DNA from: Desulfurococcales archaeon
GTDB taxonomy: Archaea > Thermoproteota > Thermoprotei_A > Sulfolobales > WANQ01
NCBI GenBank assembly: GCA_027043985.1
Contig: JALUDQ010000260.1
Location: 1-6,816 of the forward strand
Reading direction: 5' to 3'
DNA: 6,816 nucleotides
Shown here piece after piece: positions 1 to 5,589 of this stretch (its first letter is position 1; each line of letters opens with the position of its first letter). The position numbers were made by a program, and so were the translations under genes. The notes under the pieces are model-generated. The model made no database searches, was not told the origin of the DNA, and worked only from the letters and a program-made list of their open reading frames with translations.

Positions 1-1581
1 CCCCCGAACCGCGATAAAATTAGCACCACTCTCAGTAGCAGCAGCCTTAGCCAACAAAGTCTTACCAGTACCAGGAGGACCAAACAAGAGAACTCCTTTT
101 GGAGGCCTAATGCCTACGCGCTTGAATGCTTCTGGGTGTTTTAGTGGCCACTCTACAGCTTCCCTCAACTGCTGCTTAACATCCTCCAAACCACCAATAT
201 CACTCCAACGAACCTCAGGAACCTCAACATAAATCTCACGCATTCCACTCGGCACTATTTCCTTATATGCTGCTAGGAAGTCCTCCATTCTAACTTCCAT
301 GTTTTCGAGAACATGCGAGGGTATCTTATCTGACGCTAAATCTATTTCAGGTAAATACCTTCTTAACGCATGCATTGCTGCTTCTTTTACTAGTGCCGCT
401 AAGTCAGCTCCAGTATAACCATGTGTTATTTCTGCTAGTTTCTGTAGGTCCACGTCATCTGCTAGTGGCATGTTACGTGTGTGTATTTGAAGTATTTCTA
501 ATCGTCCCTGCTTGTCAGGTAATGTTATCTCTATTTCTCTATCGAATCTACCTGGTCTACGGAGAGCAGGATCTACAGCTTCCGGCCTATTAGTTGCTGC
601 GATAATTATTACGTTGCCTCTGGCTTCAAGTCCGTCCATTAATGCAAGTAACTGGGCTACAACTCTTCTTTCAACTTCTCCTATTACTTCGTCTCTTTTT
701 GGAGCCAAAGCGTCTATTTCGTCTATGAATATTATTGCTGGAGCATTTTTCTTGGCCTCCTCAAATATTTCTCTTAGACGAGCCTCGCTTTCACCATAAA
801 ACTTACTCATAATCTCGGGACCGTTAATAGCGATAAAATGCGCTTCTGTTTCATTAGCAACAGCTCGAGCGAGTAAGGTCTTGCCTGTGCCTGGTGGGCC
901 ATATAATAGTACTCCTTTTGGAGGCTCTATTCCAAGGTGTTTAAAGAGTTCTGGATGCCTAAGCGGAAGTTCTACTAGTTCCCTGATTCTCTTTATAACG
1001 TGTCTCATACCTCCGATATCCTCGTAGGTTACCTTTGGTGTTATTGACCTCTCTACTGGTTTCTGTAGGATCTGTATTTGTGTTGAATTAGTTACCATAA
1101 CTACTCCAGGCGGTTTTGTCTGCACAACTATGAACGGTAATGGCTTTTCTAGAACGGGTACGAGTATTATATTGCCTTCAACAACTGGTTTGTCTATTAG
1201 TTTTCTACGCACATAGCCTATGAAGCCTTGATCAGCTGAGGCTACGAAATCTGCTGGTGCGAGCCTGACGAGACTAGCTGGTTTAGCGTCTACTACCCTT
1301 ACTATTACTCTATCTCCAATACTTACGCCCGCATTCTTTCTCATTAGACCATCCATACGTATTATCTCGAGGCCCTCATCCTCAGGATAACCTGGCCACG
1401 CCTTAGCTGCTGTTATCCTACGTCCTTCTATCTCTATTATTTCTCCAGGACTTATATTCGCCCTTCTCATAACCATAGGATCAATGCGCGCCCATCCCGT
1501 TCCAACATCTCTCTGCTTTGCTTCAACAACCTTCAATATCAACTCCTTCTTTACTCGTTTGTTTCTGTGTGTAGCCGTCAA
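1..1581 (-). CDS. cdc48: Cdc48/VAT-type AAA+ ATPase, C-terminus beyond left edge
   Basis: This is a hexameric AAA+ unfoldase of the Cdc48/p97/VAT family, which pulls proteins apart with ATP in the cytoplasm and feeds them to the proteasome. Only residues 1-527 are in the window; relatives run to roughly 730-770. Residues 1 to about 185 form the N-domain, with the family signature [11 protein letters not shown]. The D1 AAA domain has Walker A GPPGTGKT at 228-235, Walker B DEID at 287-290, pore loop SKFYGES, sensor AATNRP at 328-333 and arginine-finger stretch RRPGRFD at 341-347. D2 starts near 460 and its Walker A GPPGTGKT lies at 501-508, shortly before the edge. The start is TTG at 1579-1581. 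An in-frame TAG lies two codons upstream, an AGGGGAT ribosome site precedes it, and any later ATG would cut into the N-domain. The gene appears monocistronic, with its own TATA-like box at 1631-1638. Confidence 0.95.
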   Translation of the reverse strand, partial: MTATHRNKRVKKELILKVVEAKQRDVGTGWARIDPMVMRRANISPGEIIEIEGRRITAAKAWPGYPEDEGLEIIRMDGLMRKNAGVSIGDRVIVRVVDAKPASLVRLAPADFVASADQGFIGYVRRKLIDKPVVEGNIILVPVLEKPLPFIVVQTKPPGVVMVTNSTQIQILQKPVERSITPKVTYEDIGGMRHVIKRIRELVELPLRHPELFKHLGIEPPKGVLLYGPPGTGKTLLARAVANETEAHFIAINGPEIMSKFYGESEARLREIFEEAKKNAPAIIFIDEIDALAPKRDEVIGEVERRVVAQLLALMDGLEARGNVIIIAATNRPEAVDPALRRPGRFDREIEITLPDKQGRLEILQIHTRNMPLADDVDLQKLAEITHGYTGADLAALVKEAAMHALRRYLPEIDLASDKIPSHVLENMEVRMEDFLAAYKEIVPSGMREIYVEVPEVRWSDIGGLEDVKQQLREAVEWPLKHPEAFKRVGIRPPKGVLLFGPPGTGKTLLAKAAATESGANFIAVRG

Positions 1582-1586
1582 TAACT

Positions 1587-1593
1587 ATCCCCT
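1587..1593 (-). promoter_or_regulatory. Ribosome binding site deciding the TTG start of cdc48
   Basis: On the minus strand the bases read AGGGGAT, ending 5 bases before TTG 1581. It can pair, with one G-U, to the conserved 3' end of archaeal 16S rRNA. It supports initiation at this TTG, because the in-frame stop just upstream leaves no other canonical start for the N-domain. Confidence 0.6.
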
Positions 1594-1630
1594 TCTAAGC
1601 CCATATAGTATCCTATGTACTGTAGCTAGC

Positions 1631-1638
1631 TATTTATA
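1631..1638 (-). promoter_or_regulatory. Probable TATA box for cdc48
   Basis: Read on the minus strand the bases are TATAAATA, about 50 bases before the TTG. Archaeal transcription starts about 25 bases after the box, which gives a leader of roughly 25-30 bases with room for the ribosome site. The rest of the 155-base spacer (1582-1736) is A/T-rich, holds no open reading frame of note and includes T-runs on the minus strand (around 1653-1680) that could end the upstream ef1b transcript. No experimental start site is implied. Confidence 0.45.
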
Positions 1639-1736
1639 CCTATATTACACTTAAATGAAAAGACTGCTATCCTGTTAAAATAAGATAGTGTTTTCCTAAT
1701 ATATGTGAGATGAGAGAATATTCCTTTAGACATAGT

Positions 1737-2015
1737 TTAAAAACTCATTCTATGTAACATTTCTACTTCTACTTCACTCACTTTTTCAATACTCTTTATT
1801 ATCTCCTCTAGCTTCTCGGTACCTCCCTCTTCGTCCTCAGGCATTAATATGTATAGTCTTAGAGCATTCAACCCAAACGCTATTGGAACAATATCATACC
1901 TCATAAGCTCGTATCCTTCGGGAAGTTTCTTTGAAACCTCATCTACGATCTCCTTTTTTAAGTCTACATTTATATCTGTTGGGAGAACTTTCAATATGGC
2001 GAGTAATTTTGCCAT
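1737..2015 (-). CDS. ef1b: Archaeal elongation factor 1-beta (aEF-1beta)
   Basis: This is the nucleotide exchange factor that reloads elongation factor 1-alpha with GTP after it delivers aminoacyl-tRNA to the ribosome. The 92-residue protein matches the usual archaeal length (about 89-92) and consists only of the catalytic ferredoxin-like domain. It lacks the N-terminal extensions of eukaryotic EF-1beta. Visible signatures are the starting strand AKLLAILKVLP, the conserved turn IVPIAFGLNALRLYI at about 43-57, an acidic loop PEDEEGGTEKLEEI, and the closing strand VSEVEVEML. The start is ATG 2015 with a minus-strand GGGGT at 2023-2027, 7 bases upstream. It lies 17 bases after the stop of the zinc-ribbon gene and is almost certainly cotranscribed with it. 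Confidence 0.93.
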   Translation of the reverse strand: MAKLLAILKVLPTDINVDLKKEIVDEVSKKLPEGYELMRYDIVPIAFGLNALRLYILMPEDEEGGTEKLEEIIKSIEKVSEVEVEMLHRMSF

Positions 2016-2032
2016 CTCTACTACCCCTTACT

Positions 2033-2245
2033 TTATGGTCCTTCAAACCCGCAGTTAGGACACTTGTATTTAATTGTAAGCTTTCTACATTTATTACAGC
2101 GCCATATTAGCACTCTTCCACAATTAGGACAGTAGAATGCTACACCACGCTCTGTAGGTGATATTAATCTGCCACAGCTTGAACATGTCGGTGGTGTTGT
2201 TGTTTCTACTATTGCTGCTAATCTTACTCTAGTAGCTAACGCCAT
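2033..2245 (-). CDS. Small zinc-ribbon RNA-binding-type protein (COG2888-like)
   Basis: This 70-residue protein has four CxxC knuckles at C21/C24, C39/C42, C50/C53 and C62/C65, enough for two zinc sites, and ends in YKCPNCGFEGP. This is the layout of the archaeal family annotated as zinc-ribbon RNA-binding protein (COG2888). Its molecular role is not well established. It is placed directly before ef1b, 17 bases away, which argues for a translation-related job. The start is debatable. A TTG at 2279-2281 would add 12 basic residues, but ATG 2243-2245 has a GAGGT 7 bases upstream, exactly as in its neighbours, and gives a length nearer the family norm of about 60. I therefore prefer the ATG. The N-terminal stretch before the first knuckle has no recognisable motif. 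Confidence 0.85.
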   Translation of the reverse strand: MALATRVRLAAIVETTTPPTCSSCGRLISPTERGVAFYCPNCGRVLIWRCNKCRKLTIKYKCPNCGFEGP

Positions 2246-2252
2246 GACTTGT

Positions 2253-2257
2253 ACCTC
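2253..2257 (-). promoter_or_regulatory. Ribosome binding site deciding the zinc-ribbon start
   Basis: The minus-strand bases GAGGT sit 7 bases before ATG 2245, the same sequence type and spacing as for ef1b and pth2. The alternative TTG at 2281 has no comparable site, although it lies where a transcript from the 2301-2310 box might begin, so leaderless use cannot be excluded. Confidence 0.6.
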
Positions 2258-2298
2258 ATCTTGTGTTCTTCTGCGGGTCAAGTATAAGATTAATTTAG

Positions 2299-2312
2299 GA
2301 TTAATAAATAGT
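2299..2312. promoter_or_regulatory. Shared AT-rich promoter box between divergent genes
   Basis: The bases TTAATAAATA at 2301-2310 read as a TATA-like box on the plus strand and as TATTTATTAA on the minus strand. The box lies about 33 bases before the pth2 ATG and about 55 bases before the zinc-ribbon ATG, so one box region could serve both directions of this short divergent spacer. The weak point is that box orientation cannot be settled from sequence alone. Confidence 0.38.
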
Positions 2313-2342
2313 TATGCTATCAAGGACTAAGGGGTAGACTAT

Positions 2343-2699
2343 ATGGAAGAGTACAAGCAAGTAATCGTTGTTAGAACTGATTTAAAAATGAGTAAAGGTA
2401 AGCTAGCCGCACAGGCAGCACATGCAGCTGTTTCAGCTTTACTAGAAGCATTAAAGTATAAGCGAGAATGGGTTGAGAAATGGATTGAGCAGGGACAAAA
2501 GAAGGTAGTCTTAAGAGTCGAATCAGAAAAAGAACTAATAGATATTTATGAGAAAGCACGGAGAAAAAATCTCCCCGTCTCCCTGATCATTGATGCTGGA
2601 AGAACAGAACTCGAACCCGGGACAAAGACGTGTGTCGGTATAGGACCAGCACCTTCTAGGAGAATAGATGAGATCACAGGTGAACTAAAATTACTTTAA
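2343..2699 (+). CDS. pth2: Peptidyl-tRNA hydrolase, Pth2 (archaeal/eukaryotic type)
   Basis: Pth2 cleaves the ester bond of peptidyl-tRNA that falls off the ribosome prematurely, recycling the tRNA. The 118 residues are the normal single-domain length. Family signatures are KQVIVVRTDLKMSKGK at 5-20, then AAQAAHAAV at 22-30, and the C-terminal block DAGRTELEPGTKTCVGIGP at 84-102 followed by the usual ending (ITGELKLL). The start is ATG 2343 with GGGGT at 2331-2335, 7 bases upstream. The C-terminal codons contain the AGGTGA and the presumed ATT start of truD, so the two reading frames overlap by 10 bases. Both act on tRNA and they form a probable two-gene operon. Confidence 0.95.
   Translation: MEEYKQVIVVRTDLKMSKGKLAAQAAHAAVSALLEALKYKREWVEKWIEQGQKKVVLRVESEKELIDIYEKARRKNLPVSLIIDAGRTELEPGTKTCVGIGPAPSRRIDEITGELKLL
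2678..2683 (+). promoter_or_regulatory. Ribosome binding site inside pth2, points to an ATT start for truD
   Basis: AGGTGA is a perfect six-base complement to UCACCU in the conserved 16S rRNA 3' end. It lies inside the last codons of pth2, and its TGA is itself the in-frame stop that bounds the truD frame. Counting from the T as for the other genes, ATT 2690 is 8 bases downstream, the same spacing as for the TTG start at 5383. Confidence 0.55.
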
Positions 2700-3934
2700 A
2701 CAAAAATATTTCTCCTTATGAAATAGACCATATCCTTGGCATTCGATATTATGTACTGGATGCCTTTAAGATAGAGAGTTTAAGATATAGATTAAGACCT
2801 AGCGAGTTTATTGTAGAAGAAATAGATAGAAGCGGTAAATTAGTATCCACGTACTTATTAAGTAAGTCTAAATCTGAGATTATTTATTCAGGAAAGTCTA
2901 GGTCTTATGCTTTATACATGCTATATAAAGAGGAGACGTCTACACTTGAAGCATTAAAAATTATCCAACGTGTACTAGGTATTTCTTCCCGTGATATAGG
3001 TGTCGCCGGGTTAAAAGATACCTTCGCTAAAACCTATCAACTAGTGACAGTGAATACACGAAGAATTGACACGTTGCCAGGAATAATTAAGAAAGATAAA
3101 GTGAAGTTTATCTTAGTAGGATTCGTCGATAAGTCGTTGAGAAGAGGAGATCTTTGGGGGAATAGGTTTACTATAACATTGGTAATTAACGAAGAAGAGT
3201 ATACGAAGTTTCTACATAACTATAATGCTTTATTACAAGAGAAGGCTTTACCAGCCTATTATGGCTATCAAAGATTTGGTACACGTAGACCGATAACACA
3301 CCTTATCGGAAAATATCTTTTGAAAAGAGATTGGTGTTTGGCGCTTAGAACGATAATAGATCTTCCATTCATAACGGAAAATGACTACGTCGTAACGTGG
3401 AGGTTAAATGCCTTAAATATAAAGAATACTGTAAAACCCACTATAGGTTTGAACCCCGAGGATAGCATATACAACGCCCTAATGGAGAGGAGAGAATTAG
3501 CTTGCTATAATATAATAGCTAAGAGGATTCCGAAAAAGTTATTGGAGATATTCTTATCCGCATATCAATCATATTTATTTAATGTTATTTTAAGTCTGCG
3601 AATAGAAGATAACTCGTACTATACTACAGATATCTCAGAGAAGATTAGAGTTCCGGGCTACAGACTAAATAAATGCGATGAATATTGTAGATACGTTATG
3701 GAATATGAGAACATAACTTCAAAAGAATTCAACATTAGAGAACTAGGTATCAAGGCTCTATCATATAATAGACCAGTAAAAATGATTGTCTATGAGCCTC
3801 AGATAAGGATTGACAGACTTGAGGGCAGAAACGACTTACTAAAAATAATAATTTCTTTTAAGCTTGCTAGAGGTATGTATGCTACTATTGTGCTGAGGGA
3901 ACTAACGAGAGCGAATCCTCTCAAATTCACATGA
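2690..3934 (+). CDS. truD: tRNA pseudouridine synthase TruD, apparent ATT start
   Basis: TruD/Pus7 enzymes convert a uridine in tRNA (position 13 in the classical case) to pseudouridine. Numbered from ATT 2690 the protein has 414 residues, normal for archaeal TruD. Motifs in order are RPSEFIVEEI at 36-45, AGLKDTFAKTYQ with catalytic Asp110, LRRGDLWGNRFTI at about 150-162, PAYYGYQRFG at 188-197, the TruD insertion domain, FLSAYQSYLFN, VPGYRL and a closing RGMYATIVLRE. The first ATG in frame (2918, residue 77) would remove the essential N-terminal motif. Between the in-frame TGA at 2681 and that ATG there is no ATG, GTG or TTG. ATT 2690 follows AGGTGA at good spacing and is the best choice; a -1 frameshift out of pth2, or a sequence error, are alternatives. 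Alanine 189 replaces the Asn usual in PNY[FY]G. The ORF is otherwise intact, so I call it a gene, not a pseudogene. Confidence 0.88.
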   Translation: MTLNKNISPYEIDHILGIRYYVLDAFKIESLRYRLRPSEFIVEEIDRSGKLVSTYLLSKSKSEIIYSGKSRSYALYMLYKEETSTLEALKIIQRVLGISSRDIGVAGLKDTFAKTYQLVTVNTRRIDTLPGIIKKDKVKFILVGFVDKSLRRGDLWGNRFTITLVINEEEYTKFLHNYNALLQEKALPAYYGYQRFGTRRPITHLIGKYLLKRDWCLALRTIIDLPFITENDYVVTWRLNALNIKNTVKPTIGLNPEDSIYNALMERRELACYNIIAKRIPKKLLEIFLSAYQSYLFNVILSLRIEDNSYYTTDISEKIRVPGYRLNKCDEYCRYVMEYENITSKEFNIRELGIKALSYNRPVKMIVYEPQIRIDRLEGRNDLLKIIISFKLARGMYATIVLRELTRANPLKFT

Positions 3935-3950
3935 AAACAGAATATCTAGT

Positions 3951-3966
3951 GTCTTTTTCGAAAAAA
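3951..3966. terminator. Bidirectional T-rich terminator between convergent genes
   Basis: TTTTTCGAAAAA at 3954-3965 is a perfect 12-base palindrome lying in the 37-base gap between the stops of truD (plus) and the KH-like gene (minus). It gives a run of at least five T on each strand in the exit direction. Archaeal RNA polymerase terminates at T-runs, so this single element can end both transcripts. Confidence 0.55.
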
Positions 3967-3971
3967 CGAGA

Positions 3972-4487
3972 TTATATCTCCGCTACTCTTATCTCAACTT
4001 CTTGGCCTATGATCTCTGATAATATCTTCTCGTATACTTCACGAGTATGCGATATTATTCTGAAATCCGATCTCGGTACCCTAATAACATAATGTGTTGA
4101 TCCATCCGGTAACCATACAGTGTTTATTCCAAGAATTCTCGCTGGATGCAATACTAGTGTTGCCAATTGTCGAACATCATTTGATTTAGGCACTACCTTT
4201 ACACGTATGTTAAGTTTATTAGATAATGCTCTAGAGAGCTTTCCTAGCTCGTGTGGTGGAATCTTCTTCTTAAACGATAATACGACTACGAGAATATTGT
4301 CCTCTCTATACGATTTATGATATTCTGCATCTTTAAGGAACTTAACACTAGATTCTTCTAGCTCTATAAGAGCTCTCATAACCTCAACTTCGAACTCCTT
4401 AACCTGGCCCGAGTCCACTAGGAACTGGCAACGAGGACATAGTATACCGCTTTTCACACATATATAGTCTAACGGTATTTTCACCAA
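3972..4487 (-). CDS. KH-like putative RNA-binding protein with N-terminal CxxC
   Basis: This is a 171-residue soluble protein. The first 27 residues contain a cysteine cluster, C10, then CPRC at 17-20, which could hold part of a metal site. No fourth Cys or His partner is obvious close by. Residues from about 65 look like one or two alpha/beta KH-type modules, with hydrophobic strands (ILVVVLSF, IRVKVVPK, THYVIRVPR) alternating with helices. The stretch ILGINTVWLPDGS at about 118-130 is strongly conserved-looking. I associate it, from memory and without a search, with crenarchaeal proteins annotated as NusA-like or transcription elongation factor; the exact function is not established. The start is TTG 4487 with GAGGT at 4495-4499, 7 bases upstream. 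GTG 4484, the next codon, is possible. It is divergent from rpl40e and convergent with truD, which fits an RNA-related role. Confidence 0.75.
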   Translation of the reverse strand: MVKIPLDYICVKSGILCPRCQFLVDSGQVKEFEVEVMRALIELEESSVKFLKDAEYHKSYREDNILVVVLSFKKKIPPHELGKLSRALSNKLNIRVKVVPKSNDVRQLATLVLHPARILGINTVWLPDGSTHYVIRVPRSDFRIISHTREVYEKILSEIIGQEVEIRVAEI

Positions 4488-4494
4488 AGCCTTA

Positions 4495-4499
4495 ACCTC
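4495..4499 (-). promoter_or_regulatory. Ribosome binding site favouring TTG 4487 over GTG 4484
   Basis: Minus-strand GAGGT ends 7 bases before TTG 4487, the spacing seen at the zinc-ribbon, ef1b and pth2 genes. It would be 10 bases from the adjacent GTG. Confidence 0.5.
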
Positions 4500-4573
4500 A
4501 TTATCACACTATTATTGTTAGTACTTGTACTTCTTAGACGTGGAGAGCTAAAATTCTTAACTCTAACTATGAG

Positions 4574-4593
4574 AGGAAAGAAATATATTTCCT
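4574..4593 (+). promoter_or_regulatory. Probable BRE-TATA promoter of rpl40e with inverted repeat
   Basis: A purine-rich AGGAAAG followed by AAATATAT resembles an archaeal BRE plus TATA box. The start of transcription would fall near 4610, leaving a leader of about 35 bases before GTG 4647. The same bases contain the 12-base palindrome GAAATATATTTC (4580-4591) and arms AGGAAA/TTTCCT that could bind a dimeric regulator. The remaining part of the 4488-4646 spacer holds no open frame that I can support. Confidence 0.4.
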
Positions 4594-4646
4594 AATATGT
4601 ATTTCTGGGCTTAGACTCTGAAGAAGATACTTGAGGGAATACAGCG

Positions 4647-4817
4647 GTGCCAGTCAAAGACCCGATAAAAGTCGAGATAGTTATCAATCGTTCATTGAGG
4701 AAACTAGTCTGCAGAAACTGTGGTGCACTTAATCCATGGGGAGCAACTAAATGTAGGCGCTGTAGAAGTAGAAACCTAAGACCTAAACGGATCGAAAAAG
4801 GATTAAAGCGTGGCTAA
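4647..4817 (+). CDS. rpl40e: Ribosomal protein L40e (eL40)
   Basis: This is a small zinc-binding protein of the large ribosomal subunit, the archaeal counterpart of the ribosomal part of eukaryotic ubiquitin-L40 fusions. It is 56 residues long, normal for the family, and has no ubiquitin part. The zinc site is C22-x2-C25-x10-C36-x2-C39, within the recognisable block [18 protein letters not shown], and a basic tail ends KGLKRG. The N-terminus (PVKDP) also matches the family. The start is GTG 4647; an in-frame TGA at 4632 leaves no earlier choice, and GAGGG at 4633-4637 is the likely ribosome site at slightly long spacing. Its TAA overlaps, on the opposite strand, the TAG of the nucleotidyltransferase gene. 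Confidence 0.95.
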   Translation: MPVKDPIKVEIVINRSLRKLVCRNCGALNPWGATKCRRCRSRNLRPKRIEKGLKRG

Positions 4818-5383
4818 AGTCTCAGCCCTAACTCTTTAAGCCGTATAATAATCATGTTTCTCTCATCTTGAGGGAAGAATCCTAAGTGATGCCACAGTAT
4901 TCTCTGATTTATTTTATATCCCTTCTTATCTAAGAGGCTTATGATGTCAACTAGTTTTTCATAGTCTTCTGGAGCCCCGGCTCTCGCCTTAAGGAGCAAA
5001 TAGTCTTCGACATGGATTAATTTCACATCAATATCCTTTATTTTCTTTTTACGTGCTTCAGATAGTATTTCTGACGGTATATAGAAATCATATATATTCT
5101 CGTAGAACTCAACCACTATATCTCCTTCATCAGTATTTATTACCAAACGCGGTGTTCCTATATCAGTAAATCCGAACCCCCATTTTCTTTCTTCAGCAAC
5201 ACTTCGAATGGATTCCTCCTCCATAAAGGGACTTGTATTAGTTATAAACAAGTCAAGATCTCCACTAAATTTCTTGCGCTTCAATTCCAGGTATACTACG
5301 GTATCACCTATGATTACATAATCGTATCCTAAATCCGCTATTTCCTTTAATACTTTCACGAGCGAAGACAGTGTATACGGCAA
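4814..5383 (-). CDS. Nucleotidyltransferase-fold protein, DUF2204-like
   Basis: This 189-residue protein resembles archaeal nucleotidyltransferases of unknown function (DUF2204 type, by pattern, not by search). The fold signature is at 22-47, a strand ending IIGD (24-27), then a helix and GDLDLFI with the paired metal ligands D42 and D44. A third acidic position is plausible at D88 or E92 in [10 protein letters not shown]. The C-terminal half has the helix [20 protein letters not shown] typical of MNT/Cca-like folds. The usual hG[GS] turn is here G26-D27-T28, a departure that could change nucleotide binding. The start is TTG 5383 with a full GGAGGT at 5392-5397, 8 bases upstream. Substrate is unknown. 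I see no HEPN or other antitoxin-like partner beside it, so a toxin-antitoxin reading is not supported. Confidence 0.78.
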   Translation of the reverse strand: MPYTLSSLVKVLKEIADLGYDYVIIGDTVVYLELKRKKFSGDLDLFITNTSPFMEEESIRSVAEERKWGFGFTDIGTPRLVINTDEGDIVVEFYENIYDFYIPSEILSEARKKKIKDIDVKLIHVEDYLLLKARAGAPEDYEKLVDIISLLDKKGYKINQRILWHHLGFFPQDERNMIIIRLKELGLRL

Positions 5384-5391
5384 TTACTTCT

Positions 5392-5397
5392 ACCTCC
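5392..5397 (-). promoter_or_regulatory. Strong ribosome binding site for the nucleotidyltransferase gene
   Basis: Minus-strand GGAGGT is the most complete Shine-Dalgarno sequence in the window and lies 8 bases before TTG 5383, fixing the start. Confidence 0.65.
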
Positions 5398-5419
5398 ACG
5401 TCAAGTATCTTATAACACT

Positions 5420-5434
5420 AATATTATAAAATAT
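5420..5434. promoter_or_regulatory. Probable divergent TATA region, tRNA-Cys and nucleotidyltransferase
   Basis: The A/T stretch contains TTATAAAATAT on the plus strand (5424-5434), about 45-55 bases before the tRNA, and TTTATAATA on the minus strand. The minus-strand box would start a transcript near 5400, just before the ribosome site at 5392-5397. A shared box for both genes is plausible. The plus-strand transcript would have a leader of about 25 bases to be removed by tRNA processing. Confidence 0.4.
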
Positions 5435-5478
5435 GTAGATAAACAAAAATAGACCCCGGAGAAAAATAGAGTTTCAGA

Positions 5479-5581
5479 GCCGGGGTGGCCGAGCGGTCAA
5501 AGGCGGCGGGCTGCAGTGGCTACCAAAGCCGCCCATCAGAAACCCGTTTAAGCCCGGGTTCGAATCCCGGCCCCGGCTCCA
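5479..5581 (+). tRNA. tRNA-Cys(GCA), intron-containing, CCA encoded
   Basis: The acceptor stem GCCGGGG (5479-5485) pairs with CCCCGGC (5571-5577), followed by discriminator T73, which is the cysteine identity base, and a genomically encoded CCA (5579-5581). The D-arm is GCC...GGC with GG at 18-19. The T-arm is CCGGG-TTCGAAT-CCCGG. The anticodon stem GCGGG (5506-5510) pairs with CCCGT (5543-5547) with a closing G-U. The continuous genomic loop is too long; removing 5517-5541 restores a seven-base loop CTGCAGA with anticodon GCA (5513-5515) and G37. G15 and C48 can form the Levitt pair. An upstream TATA-like element is at 5424-5434. Its 3' end is 8 bases from the stop of the opposite-strand antiporter gene. 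Confidence 0.93.
5517..5541 (+). other. tRNA-Cys intron, 25 nt, position 37/38
   Basis: The intron sits at the canonical archaeal position one base after the anticodon. On the 3' side the bulge AAA (5540-5542) next to the anticodon stem is cut after its second A, as expected for splicing endonuclease. The next helix is only CTG/CAG (5511-5513 with 5537-5539). Intron bases GGCT and AGCC close a hairpin with loop ACCAA. The 5' side is then an internal loop and not a strict three-base bulge, so the motif is a relaxed bulge-helix-bulge. Confidence 0.8.
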
Positions 5582-5589
5582 CATACTCT

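Noticed and set aside
375..799. Two plus-strand open frames of 72 and 95 codons opposite cdc48
   Set aside because: They are antisense shadows of the strongly conserved Cdc48 D1 domain, with no ribosome site and low-complexity hydrophobic or Ser-rich translations.
1849..2058. Plus-strand 69-codon frame
   Set aside because: It is antisense to ef1b, which is a clear family member; the translation shows no recognisable motif.
2371..2559. Minus-strand 62-codon frame
   Set aside because: It is antisense to pth2, Leu-rich and without any signature.
2695..2701. TTTAAAC resembling a viral -1 frameshift heptamer at the pth2-truD junction
   Set aside because: It is in the slippery phase of the truD frame, not of pth2, so it cannot carry pth2 ribosomes into truD.
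2918..3934. Starting truD at ATG 2918 (338 residues)
   Set aside because: It would delete 76 codons that encode the conserved TruD N-terminus including RPSEFIVEEI, and no ribosome site stands before that ATG.
4120..4320. Plus-strand 66-codon frame
   Set aside because: It is antisense to the KH-like gene, whose own frame has a good ribosome site and a protein-like pattern.
4565..4625. Possible C/D box small RNA in the rpl40e leader region
   Set aside because: A CTGA-like element is present but no proper C box (RTGATGA) or paired internal boxes were found.
5479..5581. Reading the tRNA as Leu or Ser because of its length
   Set aside because: The extra length lies in the anticodon loop as an intron, not in a variable arm. 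Discriminator T and anticodon GCA identify Cys.
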